Source of the DNA: Chryseobacterium phosphatilyticum
Lineage (GTDB): Bacteria; Bacteroidota; Bacteroidia; Flavobacteriales; Weeksellaceae
NCBI RefSeq assembly: GCF_002899825.2
Contig: NZ_PPED02000001.1
Location: 248,001-312,000 of the forward strand
DNA length: 64,000 nucleotides
Direction: 5' to 3'
Below the pieces are notes generated by a model. It saw only the letters and a list, made by a program, of their open reading frames with translations, made no database searches and was not told where the DNA came from. How positions within the stretch are numbered: position 1 is the first letter of the stretch; each line of letters opens with the position of its first letter. Shown here one piece after another: positions 1 through 9,400 of the stretch. A program made the position numbers and the translations under genes.

Positions 1-12
1 TCTCATCAAAAA

Positions 13-1152
13 CTAAAGATTCTTTCTCAGATGTTCCAAAGCATGAATAATAAGCTCATCTTTTTTAGCAAAACTAAACCTGATATAATCTGAATCTTGC
101 CGGGAATGGTAAAATGCAGAAAGAGGAAGGCATGCTACTTTCTTCTCAACGGTTAACCACTTTGAAAACTCTACATCCGTCATTGTTTTAGAAACATTCC
201 GGAAATTAACCACCTGAAAAACACTTCCTTCAGCCTTTTGCTCGATTTCCATAGGAGTATCCTGAACCAGTTCATTAAAGATGTCTCTTTTCACCTGCAT
301 CTGTTTTTGATTGACCGTGGGATCAAATATGTCCAGATATTTTGCTAATGCATATTGTGCTGGTGCATTGGCACTGTAAGAAATATATTGCTGGTGATAT
401 TGGAACAGGGAAGTTAATTCATGTGAAGCCAGCATATAACTTACCTTCCAGCCGGAAGTATGAAACATTTTTCCAAATGAAAAAATACAAAACGTCCTGT
501 TTTTAAGTTCCGGATGCAAAAAAGAACTATAATGCTCTATCCCGTCATAGCAATACGTATCATAAATTTCTTCTGAAACCAAATAGATCTCGCGGTCCTT
601 TATCAATTCATACAATGCATTCCAATCATCCTGTTTCCAGATTTTTCCGGTTGGATTTTGGGGTGAATTGACAATGATGGCTTTGGTTTTTTCTGAAATG
701 CAGTTTTTAAGATTTTCCCAGTTGATGACAAAATTATTATCAAGATCACAATACACGGGAACACCTCCGTTCATTACCACGGAAGGGGCATATGTATAAT
801 AAGAAGGTTGTATGATAATGACTTCATCTCCTTGATTTAAAATAGATGTGAGGGTAGTATGTAAAGCAAAGGTTGCGCACGGAACAATAGTGATTTGCCG
901 GGTGGTCAGCGAAATACTGTTTTTGCGTTTTGCATTGAATCGGATGATGCTTTCGATGAGTAAAGGATTGCCCCAAAGAGGTTCGTAGTGATGCGTATTA
1001 AGATCTGCAGCCTCTTGTAAGAAGGTTTTTAGCCGCTGGTCAATGTCAAAATCGGGGAGACCTAACGAAAGATCATAGCTTCCATGTCTCTGAGCCAGCT
1101 CAGACATTTCCGTAAAAAATGAATAATGCGTAAAACCGATAATTTTTTTCAT
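13..1152 (-). CDS. PLP-dependent class I/II aminotransferase, methionine aminotransferase-like
   Basis: A 379-residue fold-type I aminotransferase that probably transaminates methionine or another bulky amino acid in the cytoplasm. The substrate-binding NPTG motif is at residues 166-169, the SEEIYDTY segment follows near 193-200, and the probable PLP-binding lysine is K228 in SFGKMFHTSGWK. Length and motif spacing fit the YbdL/kynurenine-aminotransferase branch of the family. The ATG is supported by a good -7 element about 15 bp upstream. It stands alone, divergent from the M28 peptidase gene. Substrate specificity is inferred from overall resemblance; another class I/II aminotransferase role is possible. 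Confidence 0.85.
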   Translation of the reverse strand: MKKIIGFTHYSFFTEMSELAQRHGSYDLSLGLPDFDIDQRLKTFLQEAADLNTHHYEPLWGNPLLIESIIRFNAKRKNSISLTTRQITIVPCATFALHTTLTSILNQGDEVIIIQPSYYTYAPSVVMNGGVPVYCDLDNNFVINWENLKNCISEKTKAIIVNSPQNPTGKIWKQDDWNALYELIKDREIYLVSEEIYDTYCYDGIEHYSSFLHPELKNRTFCIFSFGKMFHTSGWKVSYMLASHELTSLFQYHQQYISYSANAPAQYALAKYLDIFDPTVNQKQMQVKRDIFNELVQDTPMEIEQKAEGSVFQVVNFRNVSKTMTDVEFSKWLTVEKKVACLPLSAFYHSRQDSDYIRFSFAKKDELIIHALEHLRKNL

Positions 1153-1166
1153 CTTTGCATTTAAAT

Positions 1167-1195
1167 CAAATATAATGAAAATAACATTCCAACAA
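1167..1195 (-). promoter_or_regulatory. Promoter of the aminotransferase gene
   Basis: On the minus strand, TATATTTG (1167-1174) matches the Bacteroidota -7 consensus TAnnTTTG. A TTG at 1193-1195 lies 18 bp upstream as the -33 element. The expected start site near 1160 gives a leader of about 8 nt. Confidence 0.6.
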
Positions 1196-1235
1196 AGATT
1201 AAATAAAAATTGTTATTTTTAAGAAATTATTCTTT

Positions 1236-2276
1236 ATGAAAAAACTACTTATCCCGCTATTTTCCTTAGCTGTAATGACCAGTTGCGGAACGACAAATAT
1301 TTCTGACGGAACAACTTCAAATCCTGTATCAACAAACCATGACAAAGCTTTTACCAATGCGTATAAAGAGATCAAGGCTGAAGATTTAAAAAAGAATCTC
1401 TATGTAATTGCTGCTGATGATATGGAAGGAAGAGATACCGGAAGTAAAGGACAGAAAAAAGCAGGAGAGTATATCACAAACTATTATAAAAGTTTAGGCA
1501 TTTCTTATCCTAAAACCTTAGGTTCTTATTATCAGAAAGTACCTTCTGAATTTATGAAGAAAAGAGGTGGGGGCAGCCTTCCGGACTCTGAAAATATCCT
1601 TGCCTTTATTGAAGGAAGTGAAAAACCAGAAGAAATTGTTGTGGTTTCTGCACACTATGACCATGTAGGAATTAAAAACGGAGTTGTGTATAATGGAGCT
1701 GATGACGATGGAAGTGGAACTGTTGCAGTCATGGAAATTGCCAAAGCCTTCCAGCAAGCCAAAAATGCAGGAAAAGGACCAAAGAGATCTGTACTTTTTC
1801 TTCATGTAACAGGTGAAGAACATGGTTTATTCGGATCAGAATATTATTCTGAAAACCCGGTTTTTCCACTTGCCAATACAGTGGTTGATCTTAATATTGA
1901 TATGATAGGACGTGATGATCCCGGGAACAGAGGAAAACAATATGTGTATGTAATAGGATCAGACATGTTGAGTTCTCAGCTTAAAGTAATCAATGAGGCA
2001 GCGAATAAGAGAACAAATAATCTGGAATTGAATTATAAGTATGATGATCTTAATGATCCGGAGCAATTATATTATCGTTCAGACCATTATAATTTTGCCA
2101 AACACAATATTCCGGTGGCATTTTTCTTTGATGGAATTCATGAAGATTATCACAAACCAACAGATGATCCTGAAAAGATTGATTATCCACTTTTGCAAAA
2201 AAGAGCACAGCTTATCTTTACCACCGCCTGGGATATAGCCAATAGGGAAGAAAGAATTGTGGTTGACAGAAAATAA
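1236..2276 (+). CDS. M28-family zinc aminopeptidase, lipoprotein
   Basis: A 346-residue secreted zinc peptidase of family M28, anchored as a lipoprotein: the N-terminal hydrophobic segment ends in the lipobox VMTSC with C17. The metal site is visible as SAHYDHVG (H140), GADDDGSGT (bridging Asp near 157), TGEEHG (E194/E195) and NIDMIGRDD (D222), with a late His in the HEDYHKPTDD segment. Members of this family release N-terminal amino acids from peptides in the periplasm or at the cell surface. It is transcribed divergently from the aminotransferase; the VOC gene follows after 54 bp and could be co-transcribed. Confidence 0.9.
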   Translation: MKKLLIPLFSLAVMTSCGTTNISDGTTSNPVSTNHDKAFTNAYKEIKAEDLKKNLYVIAADDMEGRDTGSKGQKKAGEYITNYYKSLGISYPKTLGSYYQKVPSEFMKKRGGGSLPDSENILAFIEGSEKPEEIVVVSAHYDHVGIKNGVVYNGADDDGSGTVAVMEIAKAFQQAKNAGKGPKRSVLFLHVTGEEHGLFGSEYYSENPVFPLANTVVDLNIDMIGRDDPGNRGKQYVYVIGSDMLSSQLKVINEAANKRTNNLELNYKYDDLNDPEQLYYRSDHYNFAKHNIPVAFFFDGIHEDYHKPTDDPEKIDYPLLQKRAQLIFTTAWDIANREERIVVDRK

Positions 2277-2330
2277 TCAGATATCATCCTTGACAAGGAT
2301 TAAAAAAGCAGTTTGAAAAATAAAAACAGT

Positions 2331-2708
2331 ATGAAATCACAGCTGAAATCAATCAGACCATTTATTGGTGCACTTAATTTTGAAGTGAGCAGAAGCTTTT
2401 ATAGAGATCTTGGGTTTGAAGAAGTTGTGCTTGAGCCTAAGCTTTCCCTTTTTATACAGCAGGAAACAGGCTTTTATCTTCAGGATTATTATGCAAAAGA
2501 GTGGGTTGACAATACCATGATTTTTATGGAGGTTGTCAATACAGATGAATTCTGGAAGGAACTTTTATCTTTAAGGCTTACAGATACCTATGAAAATGTA
2601 AGGCTTACTCCTGTGAGAACCATGGATTGGGGAAAAGAATGTTTTGTACACGATCCATCAGGGATTTTGTGGCATTTTGGTGAGTTTTTTAACGAAGGAA
2701 AAATATGA
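2331..2708 (+). CDS. Glyoxalase/bleomycin-resistance (VOC) family protein
   Basis: About 125 residues with the VOC fold pattern: an opening beta strand (IRPFIGALNFEVSRSFYRDLGF), a hydrophobic middle strand pair (LSLFIQQETGFYLQDYY) and the typical ending VHDPSGILWHFGEF. VOC proteins are small metal-dependent enzymes or binders, and the substrate cannot be read here. An upstream in-frame TTG at 2313 is possible, but the ATG at 2331 starts right before the conserved domain and is preferred. Its last codons overlap the start of the endonuclease V gene by 4 bp (ATGA), so the two are translationally coupled. Confidence 0.75.
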   Translation: MKSQLKSIRPFIGALNFEVSRSFYRDLGFEEVVLEPKLSLFIQQETGFYLQDYYAKEWVDNTMIFMEVVNTDEFWKELLSLRLTDTYENVRLTPVRTMDWGKECFVHDPSGILWHFGEFFNEGKI

Positions 2709-3205
2709 TTTACGCTTTTGATACCTATTATTATGAAGATTATGCCAATACCGTGTGTATTGCATTTGAAGACTGGAGTTCAGAAAGGGAGGTAGAAATT
2801 TTCACCGAGCAAACACCAATCAACTCCGGGTATGAGAGTGGTGCTTTTTATAAACGAGAATTACCATGCATACTTAGTCTGTTGACAAAGATCGTACTTA
2901 AGCCAGGAGATATTATTATTGTTGATGGATATGTAACCCTGGACAATGAAGGGAAAATCGGGCTTGGAGGACATCTTTATGAGATGCTAAAGGAAGAATA
3001 TCCTGTAGTAGGAATTGCAAAGAATGAATTTACGACTCCTGATTCTCAAAGAAGAAGTATAATCAGGGGAGAAAGTAAAACACCACTTTTCCTTACTGCA
3101 AAAGGGATTGATGTAAACGAAGTGAAATTAAAGGTTGAACAAATGCATGGTGCATACAGAATTCCGACTTTATTAAAAAAACTGGACCAGCTAAGTCGGG
3201 AATAA
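2705..3205 (+). CDS. Short endonuclease V family protein
   Basis: A 166-residue protein of the endonuclease V (Nfi) family, which cuts DNA or RNA next to deaminated adenine (inosine). The expected carboxylate triad is visible: D6 in AFDTYY, E52 in KRELP and D74 in VDGYV. These are followed by GLGGHLYE, the GIAKNEF segment, RGESKTPLFLTAKG and RIPTLLKKLD. It is shorter than the roughly 220-residue E. coli enzyme and lacks the PYIPG-type strand-separating wedge, so activity on ordinary inosine DNA is not assured. It overlaps the VOC gene by 4 bp and ends at a strong hairpin terminator. Confidence 0.8.
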   Translation: MIYAFDTYYYEDYANTVCIAFEDWSSEREVEIFTEQTPINSGYESGAFYKRELPCILSLLTKIVLKPGDIIIVDGYVTLDNEGKIGLGGHLYEMLKEEYPVVGIAKNEFTTPDSQRRSIIRGESKTPLFLTAKGIDVNEVKLKVEQMHGAYRIPTLLKKLDQLSRE

Positions 3206-3212
3206 AAATAAG

Positions 3213-3244
3213 AAAATGTCTTAGCTCCAGCTGAGACATTTTTT
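3213..3244 (+). terminator. Rho-independent terminator after the VOC/endonuclease V pair
   Basis: AATGTCTTAGCT (3215-3226) pairs with AGCTGAGACATT (3229-3240), with one G-U, followed by TTTT. Confidence 0.8.
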
Positions 3245-3252
3245 CAAACCTT

Positions 3253-3274
3253 AAATATACCGATCAGTATATTT
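3253..3274. promoter_or_regulatory. TetR-type operator, upstream copy
   Basis: ATATACCGATCAGTATAT is an 18-bp palindrome with one mismatch, extended by AA/TT on each side. It shares the core ACCGATC-GT with a second site 78 bp downstream. It lies directly upstream of a -7 element (3279-3286), where a bound repressor would block the promoter. Confidence 0.65.
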
Positions 3275-3278
3275 TGTT

Positions 3279-3286
3279 TATATTTG
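3279..3286 (+). promoter_or_regulatory. -7 element, probable thiolase promoter
   Basis: TATATTTG matches TAnnTTTG. It lies between the two TetR-like operators and about 83 bp before the thiolase ATG. Confidence 0.5.
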
Positions 3287-3334
3287 TATTCCTCATTGAT
3301 TATTATTACAAGAGTTTATTTTTCAATCACAAAC

Positions 3335-3348
3335 ATACCGATCGGTAT
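3335..3348. promoter_or_regulatory. TetR-type operator, perfect copy
   Basis: ATACCGATCGGTAT is a perfect 14-bp palindrome, 20 bp before the thiolase start and downstream of the putative -7 element. Sites of the form ACCGATCGGT are typical of TetR-family regulators. No tetR gene lies next to it in the window. Confidence 0.7.
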
Positions 3349-3368
3349 ATTTTAAAATTTAATATCTT

Positions 3369-4544
3369 ATGAAAGAAGTATTTATCATTGCTGCAAAACG
3401 AACTCCCATTGGAGGTTTTATGGGAAGTTTATCAGGGTTTACAGCGACTCAACTGGGAGCTATTGCCATACAGAATACCTATGAAAGTGTATCACTTGAT
3501 CCGGATGTTATAGACAGCGTATATATGGGGAATGTTTTGGGAGCAGGATTAGGACAGTCACCGGCTAGGCAGGCTGCTATTTTTGCCCATATTCCCGTAG
3601 ATAAGGATGCTACAACGATTAACAAGGTTTGTGCCTCCGGAATGAAGGCCGCAATGATAGGGGCCCAGCAGATTCAGCTTGGGTTGGAACATATTGTAAT
3701 GACCGGAGGAATGGAAAGTATGAGTAATGTTCCTCATTATACGTATCTCAGACAAGGAAAAAAACTGGGAGATGCAACCCTTACAGATGGCTTAACCAAA
3801 GATGGTTTATGGGATGTGTACAACGATTTTCATATGGGAAGTGCTGCAGAACTGGGAGTCAAAAAATATGGGCATACAAGACAAGAACTTGATGACTATG
3901 CTCTTTTATCATATCAGAAGGCTCAAAAAGCAACTTCGGAGGATAAGTTTATTAAAGAGTTACTCCCTATATCCGTTATGGGAAAAAAGGACACAGTCAT
4001 CGTCAATACAGATGAAGATATAGATAAACTTATACCTGAAAAGATTTCTTTATTACAACCTGCTTTTGAACCAGATGGGTTTTTAACTGCCGCCAATTCC
4101 AGTAATCTGAATGATGGGGCAGCAGCCCTGTTACTGGGATCAAAAGAAGCTGTTCAGGAACATCAGCTTATTCCATTGGCAAAAATTATAGCTTATGCTG
4201 ATGCTGCTCAATCCCCGGAATGGTTTACCACTTCACCTTCCATAGCGATTAATAAAGTATTGAAACAAGCAGGTCTGAGTCTGGCAGATATTGATTATTT
4301 TGAGATCAATGAGGCCTATTCATCAGTAATTTTATCCAATCAACAAATTCTGGGATATGATCTGCACAAAGTAAATGTTTACGGAGGTGCTGTGGCATTG
4401 GGACATCCGATTGGAGCTTCAGGAGCAAGAATTATAACAACCTTAGTCAATGTATTGCGTCAGGAAGGGGGAAGATATGGTATTGCCGCCATTTGTAACG
4501 GAGGTGGGGGAGCTTCGGCTGTTCTTATTGAAAATTTAGGATAG
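3369..4544 (+). CDS. Acetyl-CoA C-acetyltransferase (thiolase II)
   Basis: A 391-residue thiolase that condenses two acetyl-CoA molecules to acetoacetyl-CoA, or runs in reverse. The acylated cysteine is C88 in INKVCASGMKA, the active-site histidine lies in GGAVALGHPIGASGAR near residue 345, and the second catalytic cysteine in AAICNGGGGASA near 378. Length is normal for the family. It is monocistronic in appearance, unlike the beta-oxidation thiolase at 52954-54132. Two matching palindromes in its leader region suggest repression by a TetR-family, perhaps acyl-CoA-responsive, regulator encoded elsewhere. Confidence 0.9.
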   Translation: MKEVFIIAAKRTPIGGFMGSLSGFTATQLGAIAIQNTYESVSLDPDVIDSVYMGNVLGAGLGQSPARQAAIFAHIPVDKDATTINKVCASGMKAAMIGAQQIQLGLEHIVMTGGMESMSNVPHYTYLRQGKKLGDATLTDGLTKDGLWDVYNDFHMGSAAELGVKKYGHTRQELDDYALLSYQKAQKATSEDKFIKELLPISVMGKKDTVIVNTDEDIDKLIPEKISLLQPAFEPDGFLTAANSSNLNDGAAALLLGSKEAVQEHQLIPLAKIIAYADAAQSPEWFTTSPSIAINKVLKQAGLSLADIDYFEINEAYSSVILSNQQILGYDLHKVNVYGGAVALGHPIGASGARIITTLVNVLRQEGGRYGIAAICNGGGGASAVLIENLG

Positions 4545-5033
4545 GATTATCTCAAAGTTGACTTACATGAATGTTTTAAATTCATTTTCAAAAGCATTAA
4601 TTTATGAAACATAATGTTTTTATAGAAGTAGCTATAAATCAGGTTACTAATGGGTTGCGGGCTTAATGTATGCTATATTCCCGGGTAAAGGAGCGGGAAG
4701 ATGTAAGTTTAATACTCCGGATGCTGTAGCTAAAATTGATACTTTTTAAGAATACATATGAAGAATACAGGCTCGCCCCGACAATATATTCAAAACTATA
4801 TGAGTTCTTATACCTGATTTTGAATTCTTACCCGTATAATGTGGACTATTTTTTAAATTTAAAAATGGTCTGCGTTTTTTATTTGTTAATTTTTATTTCC
4901 TTATTGCTTTGTTTTTAGATGGTTGTATTAATGTTGTCCCTTAAATGTTAATAAACTGACAAAAATCATTGCTATCTTATTTTTATTGATTCTAAATAAA
5001 TATAAATTTGTTTCATCAAAAATTAAGAACTCT
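4545..5033. other. Intergenic stretch with short open fragments, possible decayed gene
   Basis: About 490 bp between the thiolase and the GEVED protein. It contains only short reading frames broken by stops, for example from the ATG at 4604 (20 codons). These look more like old coding remnants than structured regulatory DNA. I recognise no family. The promoter of the next gene occupies the last 35 bp. Confidence 0.4.
5003..5010 (+). promoter_or_regulatory. -7 element for the GEVED/T9SS protein gene
   Basis: TAAATTTG matches TAnnTTTG, 24 bp before the ATG at 5034. Its position rules out the upstream in-frame TTG at 4986 as the start. Confidence 0.55.
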
Positions 5034-6338
5034 ATGAAGAAAATAACTACTCTTTCTGGCATTGTACTTTGCTCACTTGTGAATGCTCAATTACAATATT
5101 GTATGCCTGTATTCCAGTATGGGGCTGACAGTAATATGATCAGTAATGTAACTTTTGGATCAATCAATAATTCATCATCGGTTCAATCCGGGAATGCTCA
5201 GATCTATGAAGACTTTACCTCAATATCTACAGATCTGCAAACCGGAAATTCTTACCTGATATCGGTGAAAGGGCCATCAAGTACATTCCCAAGTGATGTG
5301 GTAGTTTTTATAGATTTTAATCAGAATGGTAATTTTGATGATTCAGGAGAGCGCTTCTACATTGGTAGACTTGAAGCAGCAAACCCCGCCAATGCATTTA
5401 CCATCAATAATTCTATAGTAATTCCTGCCAATGCCACCGTTGGAAGCACAAGAATGCGGGTACTCAAAAACACAAATGTGGAGGCATATTCAAATTCGGC
5501 GGCTCCGAATTCTATCAATTCAGCCTGTGACTCTGATCTGAGAGCAGGACAGGTTGAAGATTATACTGTGATGATTTCAGGCAATAATGCTGTATTTCCA
5601 TTCCCTTACTGTGGTGCTGAAAATGTAACTACTCTTACTGTAAGCGAAATCAGTACAGTAGATTTTGCGGGAATAAGCAATGACAGTGCAATGGGTGGAA
5701 ATTCAGAAGTTATTGAAAACTTTACATCGGTTGTTTTTAATGCCAGTAGAGGGAATGATTATCCTGTAACTGTAACAGGTGGTACTCACGGACAGACATC
5801 GGTTTCAGCGTATGCTTACATAGATTTTAATCATAATAATGTATTTGATGCGGATGAAAAATTTAACCTGGGATATCTGGACAATTCAGATCCGGTTTCA
5901 GGTCAACAATCGGGAGTTACATCAGGTACTATTACAATCCCTGTCAATGCATTACTTGGAAACACCCGTTTGAGAATTGTAAAAGCTTATGAATCCAGTT
6001 CATGGATGGGAACATTGGAGAACTTACCTTGTCCTTCGGGTTGGTTTATCGGGCAAACGGAAGATTATACGATCAATATACAGCCGGAAAATCTTTCAAC
6101 TACAGAAGTTTCTAAAAACACATCAATAAAAGTATTTCCTAATCCAACCACGGGCATCATTACGCTTAAAGGGATCAAAGGATTGGAAAAATATGAAGTA
6201 TACAATATAACAGGTCAGAAACTGCTGGAAGGTAATTCTGAAGTAATCAGCCTGGAAAGCTTTGTTCCCGGAACATATCTGCTGAAAATCCAGACAAAAG
6301 ATAAAAAGATGATCACTGAGAAGATCATTAAAAAATAA
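5034..6338 (+). CDS. Secreted GEVED-domain protein with T9SS sorting tail
   Basis: A 434-residue exported protein. A classical signal peptide (MKKITTLSGIVLCSLVNAQ) is followed by two similar beta-sandwich repeats. Each carries a calcium-type FIDFNQNGNFD or YIDFNHNNVFD loop and ends in GQVEDYTV or GQTEDYTI, the hallmark of GEVED domains. The last 75 or so residues (KVFPNPTTGIITLKG, then YNITGQKLLEG and PGTYLLKI) form a Por secretion tail read by the type IX system, so the product is released or attached at the cell surface. GEVED modules usually accompany adhesins or secreted hydrolases; no catalytic domain is present here. An upstream TTG start is rejected because the -7 element lies inside that extension. 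Confidence 0.85.
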   Translation: MKKITTLSGIVLCSLVNAQLQYCMPVFQYGADSNMISNVTFGSINNSSSVQSGNAQIYEDFTSISTDLQTGNSYLISVKGPSSTFPSDVVVFIDFNQNGNFDDSGERFYIGRLEAANPANAFTINNSIVIPANATVGSTRMRVLKNTNVEAYSNSAAPNSINSACDSDLRAGQVEDYTVMISGNNAVFPFPYCGAENVTTLTVSEISTVDFAGISNDSAMGGNSEVIENFTSVVFNASRGNDYPVTVTGGTHGQTSVSAYAYIDFNHNNVFDADEKFNLGYLDNSDPVSGQQSGVTSGTITIPVNALLGNTRLRIVKAYESSSWMGTLENLPCPSGWFIGQTEDYTINIQPENLSTTEVSKNTSIKVFPNPTTGIITLKGIKGLEKYEVYNITGQKLLEGNSEVISLESFVPGTYLLKIQTKDKKMITEKIIKK

Positions 6339-6380
6339 AAACACACATCTAAATCATATCCATATCAATTTTTGTTTTTT

Positions 6381-6418
6381 AATCGACAGACTAAGTGTCT
6401 GTCGATTTTGTTTTTTTG
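6381..6418 (+). terminator. Strong terminator after the GEVED protein gene
   Basis: AATCGACAGAC (6381-6391) pairs perfectly with GTCTGTCGATT (6397-6407) around a 5-nt loop, followed by a T-rich run. It separates two convergent genes. Confidence 0.85.
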
Positions 6419-6458
6419 CATGGATTTTAGAACACAAATAAAGGTGAGATTCTTGGTT

Positions 6459-9400
6459 CTAATCTGATTCCAGAATGTCCAACAGATCTTTTTTTGAAAA
6501 CCCTTGAAATTTAGATTTATCTCTGCTGAGCAGGTTTTGAGCAAGTTGCTTCTTCTTGTTCTGAAGGGTCAGAATTTTTTCTTCCACGGTATTGGAGCAG
6601 ATCATTCGTACAGCAATCACATTTTTAGTCTGACCGATACGATAACTACGGTCAATGGCTTGATTTTCAGTAGCAGGATTCCACCACGGATCAATCAGGT
6701 AGATGTAGTCAGCCTGAGTAAGATTAAGCCCGACACCACCGGCCTTTAAACTGATCAGAAATACTCTGATATCTTCATTTTCCTGGAAATTAGTCACTTT
6801 TTTTCCCCGGTCTTTAGTTTTCCCCGTTAAGTATTCAAATGATACTCCATGACGTTCCAGTTCGGCTTTTATCAGATCAAGCATCTCAACAAATTGAGAG
6901 AATACAAGGATTTTATGATCTTTTGATTTACCAAGGATCTGTTCCATCAGAATTTCAATTTTTACCGCGTGCTCTCCTGAATGGCCCTCTTTGAGAAGAA
7001 CCGGAGAATTACAGATCTGTCTGAGCCTTGTGAGACCAGTAAGAACATGCATGCTGTTTTTGTTAAGTTCATCGTCATCATTGGCAGCAATAAACTCACG
7101 AAGTTCTTTTTCGTAGGCATCATATATACGACGTTGTTCGGCATTCATTTCGCAATAAATTACCGTTTCTGTTTTCTCAGGAAGTTCTTTGGCAACCTGT
7201 TTCTTTGTTCTTCGAAGAATGAAAGGTTTTATTTTCTGTTGAAGTTCAATGGCACGTTTATTATATTCAAATTTGTCAATAGGAATAGCATAAATATCTT
7301 TAAAATACTGCTTGCTTCCCAATAATCCGGGACAGGCAAAAGAAAGCTGGCTGTATAGATCAAAAGTGCTGTTTTCGACCGGAGTTCCGGTTAAAACAAT
7401 TCTGTTTCTCGATTGAAGAAGACGGGCAGCTTTATACCTTTCAGAATTCGGATTCTTGATGGTTTGTGATTCATCAAGAAAAATGTAATTGAAGTTAAAG
7501 TTTTTCAAAAAACGGATATCAGAAAGAAGCATTCCATAGGTAGTGAGAACGACTTCATATCCCGTGAAATGAGCAATGCTTTTTTGTCGATCCGGCCCAT
7601 AATGCAATAAAACTTTGATGGAAGGAGCAAACTTTCGGATTTCTTCCTGCCAATTGAAAAGAAGAGAAGTCGGTACGACAACAAGCTGGGTCGTATGGCC
7701 TCGCTTTTCTCTTTGTGACAAAATAAAAGCAATGATTTGCAGTGTTTTTCCCAACCCCATATCATCTGCCAGACAACCTCCAAAGTTGAACCCATCCAGA
7801 AAATTCAGCCAATTCAGACCATCATGCTGATAGTCTCTTAACTGAGCATGTAAATCAGCAGGAATACTGACGGCAGGAATCTTTTTTGGAGATGAAAATC
7901 GGGCAGAATAAGACTTAACCTCGTCCTGTATTTCTTTGCTCAGGATTTCCTTGTCAAAAAGAGAGGATATTTCAGTAAAGTTAATTTTCGGAATTTTCAA
8001 CAGTTCTTCATCAATTTCTCCGGCCCTGAAATAAGCAGACATCTTCTTCATCCACTCCTCAGGAAGGATTCCCAAGGTACCGTCATCCAACTGAATGAAC
8101 TTACTTTTATTTCGAATCGTTCTATGAATCTGTTTTAAGGTAGCTTCTTTCTGTCCGAAGCTCACTTTCAGCTGAGCATTAAACCAATCCAGGCCACTGG
8201 TAATCTGGATGTTAATTTTTGCCTGATGCGGATTGATTTTATTGTCCTTCAGCTCATTAAACCCAAGAATAACGACTCCTTCATTTCGCCAGGCTTCAAA
8301 TGCTTCCAGAAACCAATTGTTATCCAGAAATTTATCTCTGTGAAGATAGAAGTATTGGTACCCATCCATCTGTTCTTCAAAATCCGGATGCTGCTGCATG
8401 ATAAGAGAGGTGAAGCGTGCTTCTGCAGAATCGTTTCTCTCTATTTTAAATAAATTACCATTCTGGTCAGTATCAAAAAGCTGCTTTCTGGAATATACCG
8501 GAACTTCAACCTGACCGTATTTCATAACAGGAGTGATCCCGATATAATTATCCTGTTGGCGAAGGTAAACTACCTTTTCTATCTCAAATCCCGTATGTTC
8601 AAGTTGTACTTTCTTTGCGGACTGTATGTACTTGTAATTGACGTGTATACGATCTTCTAAAACAGATAATATATCCTTAGTAAATTCCTCATATTTTGAG
8701 GAGTGTATCAGTAAAATCTCGTTGTTTGCCTTAAAAAAACGAATGATTCTTAACATGTCCGGATGGTCTATAAGACTGAAAGTGTTGTGGTTATAGACGA
8801 AATAGTCGTTTCTGAGGACAATGTTTTTGAAAGGAACAGAAAGGTCATTGAATTGTAATTCTCCTGTTACTTCATAAAACGGATCTTTCTTAAATACAGA
8901 TAGTTGTATCTCTGCATCTAAAGTGTTAAGTTCAATAGGTAGGAGGGATTTGGTGGAGATAATTTCTGCCAGATCACGGTCATGATAATAGACCTCAAAG
9001 TTCAGTGGATTCTGAGCAATGCGTTTCAATGCTTCAAATTCTGCGGCATTATATTCTTCGTTATAATTATTCTGAAAAGAGGTAATGGCGGTATAGAATT
9101 TAATGTCTTCAGCTTTCTCAGCTTCCCATATAAGTTGTAGTGCATCTACAGGAACAACCGGATTTTTGATTTTCCCTGTTTGTGTTGTTTCTGCTTCCAT
9201 CAGAGAAAAGATCAGATGGTTGTAATAGCGGTGCTTACTGATGACCAATATTCGTTTTTTACCGGTTTCTCTCAATGCAAGTTCTTCCAGTTTGGATGGA
9301 TGTTGGGGGAGAAGATCCCTTTGGAGCATTGCAGTGTCCACAGGAAGCATTTCTTTGATCCTTGGGGAGATCTCAATTTTCCCATCAGAATAGTCTAACC

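Noticed and set aside
4736..4918. 60-codon frame MILFKN...
   Set aside because: TTG start, no export or domain pattern that convinces, AT-rich intergenic DNA.
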